DNA of 14,554 nt from the NCBI GenBank assembly GCA_023260935.1, contig JALQTL010000408.1:1-14554 (forward strand). Reading direction: 5' to 3'. Of this stretch, positions 7,864 to 13,865 are shown piece after piece. The DNA is from Paracoccaceae bacterium. GTDB lineage: Bacteria > Pseudomonadota > Alphaproteobacteria > Rhodobacterales > Rhodobacteraceae. The position numbers were made by a program, and so were the translations under genes. The notes beneath the pieces are model-generated. The model did no database searches. It was not told the origin of the DNA and saw nothing but the letters and a program-made list of their open reading frames with translations. Positions within the stretch are counted from its first letter, which is position 1; every line of letters starts with the position of its first letter.

Positions 7864-8706
7864 TTGGGCACCATCGACGGTCTGCCACCCCTGCGCGAGG
7901 TGATCCGCGCCCATGATCTGGTGGCGCGCAAGCAACTGGGGCAGAACTTTCTGCTGGACCTGAACCTGACCGCCAAGATCGCGCGGATGGCGGGGGATCT
8001 TTCGGCCTGCGACGTGCTGGAGGTGGGCCCCGGGCCGGGTGGCCTGACGCGCGGGCTGCTGGCCGAGGGCGCGCGGCATGTGCTGGCGGTGGAAAAAGAC
8101 CCCCGCTGCATGCCCGCGCTGGAAGAGATTGCCCGTGCCTTCCCGGGCCGGTTGAGCGTGATCAACGGCGATGCGCTGGAAGTCGACGTTCTGGCGCATC
8201 TGACGCCCCCGATCCGGATCATTGCCAACCTTCCCTATAATGTGGGGACCGAGCTGCTGATCCGCTGGCTGTCGCCCCCGACATGGCCGCCGTTCTGGGA
8301 AAGCCTGACGCTGATGTTCCAGAAAGAGGTGGCAGAGCGCATCGTGGCGCGGCCGGGAAGCGACCATTACGGACGGCTGGCGCTGCTGGCGCAATGGCGC
8401 AGCGAGCCGAAGATCGTCATGCACCTGCCGCCCGAAGCCTTTACGCCCGCCCCGAAGGTTCATTCGGCTGTGGTGCATCTGAAACGGCTGGAGACCCCGC
8501 GGTTTCCGGCCGATCCGGCAGTTCTGTCGCGGGTCACGGCAATGGCCTTCAACCAGCGGCGCAAGATGCTGCGATCCAGCCTAAAGGGATTGGGCGGTGA
8601 CGTGGAAGCCCTGCTGACGGGCCTTGGTATCGCCCCCACGGCCCGGGCGGAAGAGATCGGGCTGGAGGCGTTCTGCGCACTTGCCCGGGCGATCGCCAGC
8701 CGATGA
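7864..8706 (+). CDS. rsmA: 16S rRNA (adenine1518-N6/adenine1519-N6)-dimethyltransferase
   Basis: RsmA/KsgA uses S-adenosylmethionine to dimethylate two adjacent adenines in the 3' terminal helix of 16S rRNA, a late checkpoint of 30S assembly. With the TTG start the protein has 280 residues. LGQNFL is at 25-30, the SAM-binding motif VGPGPGG at 54-60, the ribose-contacting acidic residue E77, NGDAL at 101-105, the catalytic NLPYN at 122-126 and the C-terminal QRRKMLRSSLK at 231-241. I chose TTG 7864 because AAGGGG sits six bases upstream and the product then opens at the usual family position (GTIDGLPPLREVI). ATG 7849 is the alternative: it adds five residues and lacks a ribosome-binding site. 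It is the last gene of the operon before a strong hairpin. Confidence 0.94.
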   Translation: MGTIDGLPPLREVIRAHDLVARKQLGQNFLLDLNLTAKIARMAGDLSACDVLEVGPGPGGLTRGLLAEGARHVLAVEKDPRCMPALEEIARAFPGRLSVINGDALEVDVLAHLTPPIRIIANLPYNVGTELLIRWLSPPTWPPFWESLTLMFQKEVAERIVARPGSDHYGRLALLAQWRSEPKIVMHLPPEAFTPAPKVHSAVVHLKRLETPRFPADPAVLSRVTAMAFNQRRKMLRSSLKGLGGDVEALLTGLGIAPTARAEEIGLEAFCALARAIASR

Positions 8707-8711
8707 CATGA

Positions 8712-8739
8712 AAAAGGGCGCCGGGAAGGGCGCCCTTTT
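8712..8739. terminator. bidirectional intrinsic terminator between rsmA and the DUF4167 gene
   Basis: An 11-bp perfect stem AAAAGGGCGCC (8712-8722) and GGCGCCCTTTT (8729-8739) encloses a six-base loop GGGAAG. The A-run on one side and the T-run on the other give a U-tract in both directions. It lies five bases after the rsmA stop and 31 bases beyond the end of the convergent gene, so it can end both transcripts. Confidence 0.85.
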
Positions 8740-8770
8740 CGGATGCTATGGAAAGCCGGCGGTTGCGGGC

Positions 8771-9595
8771 CTATTCGGCAGCCTCTTTGGGGCCGGCCTT
8801 GCCTTCGGGTTCCGTTGCCTCGGCCTTTGGCTTTTTTGGCGCGCGGGGACGGCGGGGCTTTGCCTCTGCCGCCGGGGCCGGAGTTTCGGCCGCACCAGCT
8901 GCGGGTTGTTCCGGGATTGCTTCCGGGGCAGCCGGTGACGCCGCAGCAGGGGCGGAAGCAGGCGCGGCGTCAGCTGGGGCGGCTTCTCGTTCCGGGCGCG
9001 GGCCACGGTCGCGCCGGTCACGCCGGCCACGGTCTTCGCGGCGGCTGCGCTCTTCGCGGCGGCCTCCTTCGGCCGGGGCATCGCTGTCGCGGGCTTCGGG
9101 CGTTTCCACAAGGGCAGAGCCGCTGTCTTCCGACAGATCGATCACCGCGGGCACATCGGGCTGATCGCCCGCGCCGGGATCTTGCGCGCGGTCATCGCGC
9201 CACGATCCCCGCTCCCGTCCTTCGCGGTTGTCGCGGAAATCGCGGCCGTCGCGGTCACGATTGCCGCCATTGCCCCCCTGGTTTCCGCCGGAATTGCCGT
9301 TGCCATTCTGCTGATACTGCTGCTGGCGGGCTTCCTGTTCGGCGGCCATTTCGCGCTGCGCTTCGGCCAGCATGCGGGTGTAATGCTCGGCATGCTGAAG
9401 AAAATTCTCGGCTGCCACCCGGTCATTCGAAAGCTGGGCGTCGCGGGCGAGCACCTGATACTTCTCGATGATCTGCTGCGGCGTGCCGCGCACCTTGCCT
9501 TCGGGGCCAGAGCTGTCGAAGACGCGGTTGATGATGTTGCCTAAGGAACGCGGGCGGTTCTGCTTGGAACGCGAGCGGGACTTGGAAGAGCGCAT
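8771..9595 (-). CDS. DUF4167 domain protein with a disordered, charged C-terminal tail
   Basis: 274 residues of unknown function. The N-terminal part (about 14-85, including RPRSLGNIINRVFDSSGPEG and a helical stretch IIEKYQVLARDAQLSNDRVA) matches my memory of DUF4167, a domain found mainly in alphaproteobacteria. The first 15 residues are rich in arginine, serine and lysine. The rest is low complexity: a Q/N/G tract (about 90-112), an RD/RE-rich block (113-136), a second arginine/acid block (179-203), then an A/P/E-rich stretch ending in a K/R-rich segment (246-258). There are no membrane segments and no signal peptide. Start ATG 9595 has AAAGGA just upstream. Its position downstream of prfA-prmC and its RNA-binding-like composition suggest a role in RNA or ribosome biology. 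That is inference only. Confidence 0.82.
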   Translation of the reverse strand: MRSSKSRSRSKQNRPRSLGNIINRVFDSSGPEGKVRGTPQQIIEKYQVLARDAQLSNDRVAAENFLQHAEHYTRMLAEAQREMAAEQEARQQQYQQNGNGNSGGNQGGNGGNRDRDGRDFRDNREGRERGSWRDDRAQDPGAGDQPDVPAVIDLSEDSGSALVETPEARDSDAPAEGGRREERSRREDRGRRDRRDRGPRPEREAAPADAAPASAPAAASPAAPEAIPEQPAAGAAETPAPAAEAKPRRPRAPKKPKAEATEPEGKAGPKEAAE

Positions 9596-9850
9596 CTTGT
9601 CCTTTGATCCAGATGATCCGATCTTGCCTTCGCGCTGCGCAGGATCTGCGCCACCCTGGTGGGGAGAAGGTCAGGCAAGGTCGGGTTAGGGCACGAAGGG
9701 GGCGAGCAAAGATCCCGCCATCCGCAGATGCCATGGCGCCTGAGTAAACATGCCACGCGGGGGCTGACAAGCCGATTCTACCGAAATTGCACGCATTTCC
9801 CCGATTTTCCGCCCGCATGCCCGCGGAATGTGGCCGATTTCCCGCAAGGA
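9596..9850 (-). other. intergenic leader of the DUF4167 gene
   Basis: This 255-base gap lies between the prmC stop and the DUF4167 start. It is the longest gap inside the minus-strand cluster and is probably where the DUF4167 message gains its own promoter. A small inverted repeat, GCGCAG-GAT-CTGCGC, is at 9637-9651. I find no protein-coding signal: the reading frames crossing it are continuations of shadow frames. I could not place a convincing promoter or a terminator for prmC. Confidence 0.4.
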
Positions 9851-10684
9851 TCAGGCCCGGGCGGCAACCACCACGCGGTCACGGCCATCCAGATCGGGTA
9901 GCACGCGCAGGCTGTGGAACCCGGCATCGCGTGCCAGAGAGGACACGGCCGCCGCCTGCGTGGGCCCGATTTCAAGCAGTATCCTGCCGCCTTCGGCCAG
10001 ATGCGCCCCCGCCCCGGACAGGATCGCGCGATAGGCCGACAGCCCGTCGGCGCCATCGGTCAGTGCCATGCCGGGTTCGTGCAGCCGCACCTCTGGCGCA
10101 AGGCCTGCCATTTCATCGGCTGCAATGTAGGGCGGGTTCGACACGATCAGATCAAATACTCCGCTGACCGGGGAAAACCAGCTTCCCGCTGCCCAATCCA
10201 CCCGGTCTGCCAGACCAAGCGAGGTGGCATTGAGGGCCGCCACCTTCAGCGCGAGGGGGGAAAGATCGACCCCCAGGCCGGTGGCCCGCGGCCGTTCGGC
10301 CAGAAGCGTCAGAAGGATGCAACCCGACCCGGTGCCAAGATCCAGCACACGCTGAAACGGCGCGCTCAGCGCTTCGGCCACCAGCACCTCGGTTTCGGGG
10401 CGGGGGTCCAGCACATCGGGCGTCACGGCAAAGCGCCGGCCCCAGAAAAGCCGTCCGCCCACCAGATGCGAAACCGGTTCGCGAGCAAGGCGCCGGGTTA
10501 GCAGGTCTTCAAACCGGCGCTGAAGCCCATCATCCGCGGGGTCGTTCAGGTGAAGCGTCAGCCGGTCGGGGGCGATGCCCGCCGCATGGGACAGAAGCGC
10601 GCGGGCATCGCCCATGGCATTGTCGATGCCCGCCCCCCGCAGCCGTGAAGCAGCCCTGCCAAGAAGGGCGGAAAGCGCTGTCAA
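9851..10684 (-). CDS. prmC: peptide chain release factor N5-glutamine methyltransferase
   Basis: PrmC (HemK) methylates the glutamine of the GGQ motif in release factors 1 and 2, raising termination efficiency. The protein is 277 residues, normal for the family. An N-terminal helical domain covers about 1-85, PRPETE is at 94-99, the SAM-binding loop DLGTGSGC at 115-122 and the catalytic NPPY at 183-186. The start is TTG, overlapping the prfA stop as TTGA. The next in-frame ATG (residue 24) would remove the first helix of the substrate-recognition domain, so TTG is preferred. There is no strong ribosome-binding site, and coupled translation with prfA, its substrate gene, is likely. prfA-prmC pairing is common across bacteria. 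Confidence 0.94.
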   Translation of the reverse strand: MTALSALLGRAASRLRGAGIDNAMGDARALLSHAAGIAPDRLTLHLNDPADDGLQRRFEDLLTRRLAREPVSHLVGGRLFWGRRFAVTPDVLDPRPETEVLVAEALSAPFQRVLDLGTGSGCILLTLLAERPRATGLGVDLSPLALKVAALNATSLGLADRVDWAAGSWFSPVSGVFDLIVSNPPYIAADEMAGLAPEVRLHEPGMALTDGADGLSAYRAILSGAGAHLAEGGRILLEIGPTQAAAVSSLARDAGFHSLRVLPDLDGRDRVVVAARA

Positions 10685-11736
10685 ACCCCGGCCTCGGCCA
10701 GTTTGCGGGCCTGATCATCGGCCACCAGCGCATCGATCACATCGCCGAGATCGCCGGCCATGATCTGCGGCAGGGCATAAAGCGTCAGGTTGATGCGGTG
10801 ATCGGTCATTCGCCCCTGCGGGAAGTTGTAGGTGCGGATACGTTCGGACCGGTCGCCCGACCCGACTTGCGCCTTGCGATCGGCCGAGCGCGCCTGATCT
10901 ATCCGCTCGCGCTCCGCCTCATACAGCCGGGCGCGCAGCACCTGCATGGCAATGGCCCGGTTCTGGTGCTGCGATTTTTCCGAGCTTGTCACAACGATGC
11001 CGGTCGGCAGGTGCGTGATGCGCACCGCCGAATCCGTGGTGTTGACGTGCTGCCCCCCTGCCCCGCTGGACCGCATCGTATCAATCCGGATATCGGCGGC
11101 GGGAATGTCGATATCCACCTCTTCCGCCTCGGGCAAGACGGCCACGGTGGCGGCACTGGTGTGGATGCGCCCGCCCGCCTCGGTTTCCGGCACGCGCTGC
11201 ACGCGATGCACGCCGCTTTCATACTTCAGCCGGGCAAAGACACCATCCCCCTGAATATGGGCCGTCACCTCGCGGATGCCGCCCAGATCGGAAAGCTGCT
11301 GTTCCAGAATGTCAAATCGCCAGCCCATGCGTTCGGCATAGCGCTGATACATGCGCAGCAGATCGGCGGCGAAAAGGCTGGCCTCCTCTCCCCCGGTGCC
11401 GGGACGGATTTCAAGGATGGCCGGCCGAGCATCGGCCGCGTCCTTAGGCAGCAACGCCAGCCGAAGGGCGGCTTCCATTTCCGGGATGCGGGCCTTCAGC
11501 CGGGGCAATTCCTCTTCGGCAAGGGCCTTCATTTCGGGATCGGCCAGCCAGCCTTCGGCCTCGTCCAGATCATGCAGGGCAGTGCGATAGGCGGCAATCT
11601 GGTCCACCACGGGCTTCAGGTCGGAATATTCGCGTGACAGGCTGGCAATTTCGGCCGGGGTGGCGCCGGCATTCAGCCGCGCCTCGAGATATTCGAAGCG
11701 CTGCGTGATCAGGGCAAGTTTGTCCAAGGGCACCAT
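10681..11736 (-). CDS. prfA: peptide chain release factor 1
   Basis: RF1 recognises UAA and UAG stop codons and triggers peptide release. The protein is 351 residues, a typical length. The catalytic loop GGQ is at 227-229 within RSSGAGGQHVNTTDSAVR. The stop-codon recognition region reads RVPETEAGGRIHTS (181-194), where the P-x-T tripeptide is PET rather than the E. coli PAT. The family opening MVPLDKLALITQRFEYLEAR supports the ATG at 11736. No clear ribosome-binding site precedes it; instead a short GC hairpin ends 11 bases upstream. Its stop overlaps the start of prmC. It lies 48 bases after a permease gene on the same strand and could be partly co-transcribed with it. Confidence 0.96.
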   Translation of the reverse strand: MVPLDKLALITQRFEYLEARLNAGATPAEIASLSREYSDLKPVVDQIAAYRTALHDLDEAEGWLADPEMKALAEEELPRLKARIPEMEAALRLALLPKDAADARPAILEIRPGTGGEEASLFAADLLRMYQRYAERMGWRFDILEQQLSDLGGIREVTAHIQGDGVFARLKYESGVHRVQRVPETEAGGRIHTSAATVAVLPEAEEVDIDIPAADIRIDTMRSSGAGGQHVNTTDSAVRITHLPTGIVVTSSEKSQHQNRAIAMQVLRARLYEAERERIDQARSADRKAQVGSGDRSERIRTYNFPQGRMTDHRINLTLYALPQIMAGDLGDVIDALVADDQARKLAEAGV

Positions 11737-11747
11737 GGCGGCGGTTT

Positions 11748-11762
11748 GGCCCGTCGCGGGCC
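11748..11762 (-). other. GC hairpin directly upstream of prfA
   Basis: A perfect 6-bp inverted repeat, GGCCCG and CGGGCC around a three-base loop, ends 11 bases before the prfA ATG, where a ribosome-binding site would be expected. It has no U-tract, so it is not a convincing terminator. It could shape translation initiation of prfA or be chance in a GC-rich genome. Confidence 0.4.
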
Positions 11763-11784
11763 GATGGTCAAGGGGCGTCAGGGA

Positions 11785-12564
11785 TCAGGCCCGCAGGGTG
11801 AAGCCGCGGGCCAGATGGTTGCGCACCAGCCAGATCATCCCAAGCCCCGGCAGAAGCGACAGGCAGGTCATGGCCATCACCATGCCGATATCGGTCTGAA
11901 AGCCGAACATGGCATTGATCGCCATGGTGATAGGCTTGCCGGCCGTGACCGTCAGGATGCGGGCGAAAACCACCTCGACCCAGGAAAAGATGAAGCAGAA
12001 GAAGGCCGCCACCCCGATCCCGGGCGCAATCGCAGGGATCAGGTGGCGAAAGAAGAATGACGCGCCCGAATGGCCATCCAGAAAGGCGGTTTCGTCCAGT
12101 TCGCGCGGCACGGCGCGGATGAAGCTTTCCAGAATCCAGATCGCCACCGGCAGGTTGAACAGGCAATGCACCAGTGCAATGCCAAGCGGCGAATTCACCA
12201 GCCCCAGCGCCGAAAACAGGATGAAGATCGGCAGTGACAGAACCACCGGCGGCGTCACCCGGAATACAAGGATCGCCAGCAGGAAATGCCGGTCGCCCAG
12301 AAAACGGTGCCGCGCCAGCGCATAGGCTGCCGGCAGGCCGATGCTGATGCACAAGACCACATTCACCAGCACATAGACGGCGGAATTGACCATCGAGGCC
12401 CGCAGTTCCGGCGACCCGAGGACATTGGCATAATTCATCAGCCCCATCGTGCCTTCAGCCACGCCATCCTTGGGCAGGGTGGCGGTAAAAGACAGGATCA
12501 GGGCCTGCGTCAGGGGCAGCAGGATGAAGCCCGCAAGCGCGATCAGGGCAAGGGCGCGGATCAT
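11785..12564 (-). CDS. ABC transporter permease, GlpQ-like (carbohydrate/polyol type)
   Basis: Inner-membrane permease of the MalG-type sugar ABC family, 259 residues. Hydrophobic segments lie near residues 5-27, 62-83, 93-121, 127-148, 178-198 and 226-248, consistent with six helices. The ATPase-coupling loop is readable as ELDETAFLDGHSGASFFFRH (155-174). From memory it resembles the GlpQ permease of rhizobial glycerol importers, sharing HCLFN-P-A-WILE, GVAAFFCF-FSWVE and the ending IW-VRNH-A-GF. ATG 12564 overlaps the upstream permease stop (ATGA) and has AAGGAG seven bases before it. No ATPase or binding protein is encoded in the window, so the substrate is not certain: glycerol or another polyol or sugar is likely. 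prfA follows 48 bases downstream. Confidence 0.82.
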   Translation of the reverse strand: MIRALALIALAGFILLPLTQALILSFTATLPKDGVAEGTMGLMNYANVLGSPELRASMVNSAVYVLVNVVLCISIGLPAAYALARHRFLGDRHFLLAILVFRVTPPVVLSLPIFILFSALGLVNSPLGIALVHCLFNLPVAIWILESFIRAVPRELDETAFLDGHSGASFFFRHLIPAIAPGIGVAAFFCFIFSWVEVVFARILTVTAGKPITMAINAMFGFQTDIGMVMAMTCLSLLPGLGMIWLVRNHLARGFTLRA

Positions 12565-13418
12565 GCCCCCTCTCCTTCGCGGCGGCGGGTGGCAATGACA
12601 AAGGCCCAGACCACACAAAGGATGATCAGGAAGTAAAGCGTCGCCCGCGCGGCCGCCTGACCATAGGAAAAGCCCTTGATTTCTTCTCCCAGTTCAATGG
12701 AAAGAAAGCGCGTGGCGTCCCCAGGCCCCCCGGCATTTATGGCAAATGCCTCGGTATAGATCATGAAGCTGTCGACAAAGCGCAGCAGAAAAACGATGGC
12801 CAGTGCCCCGGTGATGCGCGGCAGTTCGATATGGCGAAAGACCGCCCAGCGAGAGGCGCCATCAATCGCGGCGGCCTGCCGGTAGGCCGGGGGAATCGCC
12901 GACAGCCCGGCATAGGCCAGCACCACCACCAGCCCCAGCCAGTGCCATGTATCCATCACCAGAAGCAGCGCCCAAGTGTGCAGGGCGGTGAACTTGTAGT
13001 CAAAGCCAAGCCCCGCCAGCCCCGGCCCCAGCAGCCCCGTCTGCGGATTGACCAGACCAAGCCAAAGCATTGGGATCATGTTCCACGGCACCACCAGCGG
13101 CAGCGCGCACAACATCAGCCCCCAGACCGCGCCACGCCCACAGGTCAGCAGCAGCCGCGCCACGGCGATTCCCAGCGGCACCTGAACCGCAAGGACAAGC
13201 GCGGAAAACAGCAGGCTGCGCCCCAGCGAGGCAAGAAACCTTTCGGATTGCAGGATGGTCTGGAACCATTCCACCCCCACCCAATGCACATCAGACAGGG
13301 TGAAGATGTCGTGAAAACCGTAATTGATGACAGCCAGCAAGGGCACCGCCCCCACCACGCCCAGCAAGGCAAATGCCGGCAGCAACAGCAGCCAGGCCCG
13401 GTTGTCATAGGGCCTCAT
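12561..13418 (-). CDS. ABC transporter permease, GlpP-like (carbohydrate/polyol type)
   Basis: Partner permease of the MalF type, 285 residues. Helices lie near residues 9-33, 66-90, 97-121, 147-172, 204-222 and 256-276. The coupling loop with the ATPase is YRQAAAIDGASRWAVFRHIE (179-198), the classic EAA-type motif. Shared features with rhizobial GlpP, recalled from memory, include NRAW near the start, ALPL-PWN, the MD-WHW segment, LAYAGL and GGPG. The ATG at 13418 is chosen because AGGGAG (13425-13430) lies six bases upstream; the in-frame GTG at 13451 has no such support. It overlaps the second permease by four bases. No transporter gene lies upstream; a 181-base gap and two tRNA genes do. 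Confidence 0.82.
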   Translation of the reverse strand: MRPYDNRAWLLLLPAFALLGVVGAVPLLAVINYGFHDIFTLSDVHWVGVEWFQTILQSERFLASLGRSLLFSALVLAVQVPLGIAVARLLLTCGRGAVWGLMLCALPLVVPWNMIPMLWLGLVNPQTGLLGPGLAGLGFDYKFTALHTWALLLVMDTWHWLGLVVVLAYAGLSAIPPAYRQAAAIDGASRWAVFRHIELPRITGALAIVFLLRFVDSFMIYTEAFAINAGGPGDATRFLSIELGEEIKGFSYGQAAARATLYFLIILCVVWAFVIATRRREGEGA

Positions 13419-13599
13419 GGCCTTCTCCCTCGTTACTATCGTCTTGGGCACCGGGGGCCATCTGGCGCCGCGCCCATTCCGAGGTCAGACTGCCCCGCCC
13501 CCGCCGAAGGTTCAACCCGTCTGGTTGCAAACTTGCCTGCCGGACCGCCACAAGAAAAATGCAGCAGGCACAGTGGTATGGAAAAGGGAGCGGTGGGAA
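13419..13599 (-). other. gap between tRNA-Val(TAC) and the GlpP-like permease
   Basis: This 181-base gap should carry the 3' end signals of the tRNA and a promoter for the permease pair if the pair is transcribed independently. I see a T-run (minus strand, about 13554-13558) without a stable stem before it, and a TTGAAC without a good -10. I recognise no remnant of an ATPase or binding-protein gene. Confidence 0.4.
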
Positions 13600-13675
13600 T
13601 GGTGGGTGATGAGAGACTCGAACTCCCGACATCCTCGGTGTAAACGAGGCGCTCTACCAACTGAGCTAATCACCC
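13600..13675 (-). tRNA. tRNA-Val, anticodon TAC
   Basis: A 76-base cloverleaf with the 3' CCA encoded. The acceptor GGGTGAT pairs with ATCACCC, the D arm is GCTC-AGTTGGTA-GAGC, the anticodon stem CCTCG/CGAGG encloses the loop TTTACAC giving TAC, and the T arm is GGGAG-TTCGAGT-CTCTC. All stems pair, with one G-U in the T stem. It reads the GTA and GTG codons of valine. Confidence 0.96.
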
Positions 13676-13694
13676 GACGCCGCCCATGTAGCGG

Positions 13695-13723
13695 CTTAAA
13701 TCGCTTTGGGCAAGGGGTCGCAA
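13695..13723 (-). promoter_or_regulatory. candidate promoter of tRNA-Val(TAC)
   Basis: On the minus strand TTGCGA (13718-13723) and TTTAAG (13695-13700) are separated by exactly 17 bases. The second element ends 19 bases before the tRNA 5' end. Each matches four of the six sigma-70 consensus bases. The position between the upstream hairpin and the tRNA fits, but the call rests on pattern only. Confidence 0.4.
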
Positions 13724-13740
13724 AGGCTTTCCCGAAAGCA

Positions 13741-13769
13741 GAAAGCGCAGCCGTCTGGGCTGCGCTTTC
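13741..13769 (-). terminator. hairpin terminator after tRNA-Val(CAC)
   Basis: A 12-bp perfect stem, GAAAGCGCAGCC (13741-13752) and GGCTGCGCTTTC (13758-13769), has a five-base loop. It begins nine bases past the encoded CCA of tRNA-Val(CAC). On the minus strand the stem ends in CTTTC followed by TGCTTTC, a broken U-tract, so termination is likely but perhaps incomplete. Leakage would run into the next tRNA. Confidence 0.65.
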
Positions 13770-13778
13770 CAGGTATAA

Positions 13779-13853
13779 TGGTGGGCGATAACGGATTTGA
13801 ACCGCTGACATCTTCGATGTGAACGAAGCGCTCTACCGCTGAGCTAATCGCCC
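13779..13853 (-). tRNA. tRNA-Val, anticodon CAC
   Basis: A 75-base cloverleaf with encoded CCA. The acceptor GGGCGAT pairs with ATCGCCC, the D arm is GCTC-AGCGGTA-GAGC, the anticodon stem CTTCG/CGAAG encloses TTCACAT giving CAC, and the T arm is AGCGG-TTCAAAT-CCGTT. It reads GTG only. Its 5' end is 12 bases after the HU stop codon, so it is probably transcribed with that gene and released by RNase P. Confidence 0.95.
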
Positions 13854-13865
13854 GTTGGCGGTGTC

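Noticed and set aside
6539..7888. 449-codon open frame on the minus strand opposite surA and pdxA
   Set aside because: It is long only because the GC-rich third positions of the real genes suppress stops. It crosses two well-supported genes.
8987..9262. Repetitive look of the GC-rich DNA in the DUF4167 tail
   Set aside because: The repetition comes from Arg/Asp-rich codons in an open frame. There are no regularly spaced identical units, so it is neither CRISPR nor a structural repeat array.
8743..9471. Plus-strand open frames opposite the DUF4167 gene
   Set aside because: The minus-strand frame has the DUF4167 domain, a ribosome-binding site and a terminator. The plus frames are G/R/A-rich shadows of its low-complexity tail.
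10645..11637. 330-codon plus-strand frame opposite prfA and prmC
   Set aside because: It is antisense to prfA and the start of prmC, with no domain and shadow-like composition.
13419..13599. Possible ATPase gene remnant upstream of the GlpP-like permease
   Set aside because: None of the frames shows a Walker, signature or C-terminal ATPase motif that I can recognise.
12831..13643. 270-codon plus-strand frame opposite the GlpP-like permease
   Set aside because: It is rich in Gln, His, Pro and Arg, the usual reverse image of a hydrophobic membrane protein, and it runs into a tRNA gene.
13774..13779. Perfect TATAAT on the plus strand beside tRNA-Val(CAC)
   Set aside because: It overlaps the encoded CCA region of a minus-strand tRNA, has no -35 at suitable distance and no plus-strand gene downstream.
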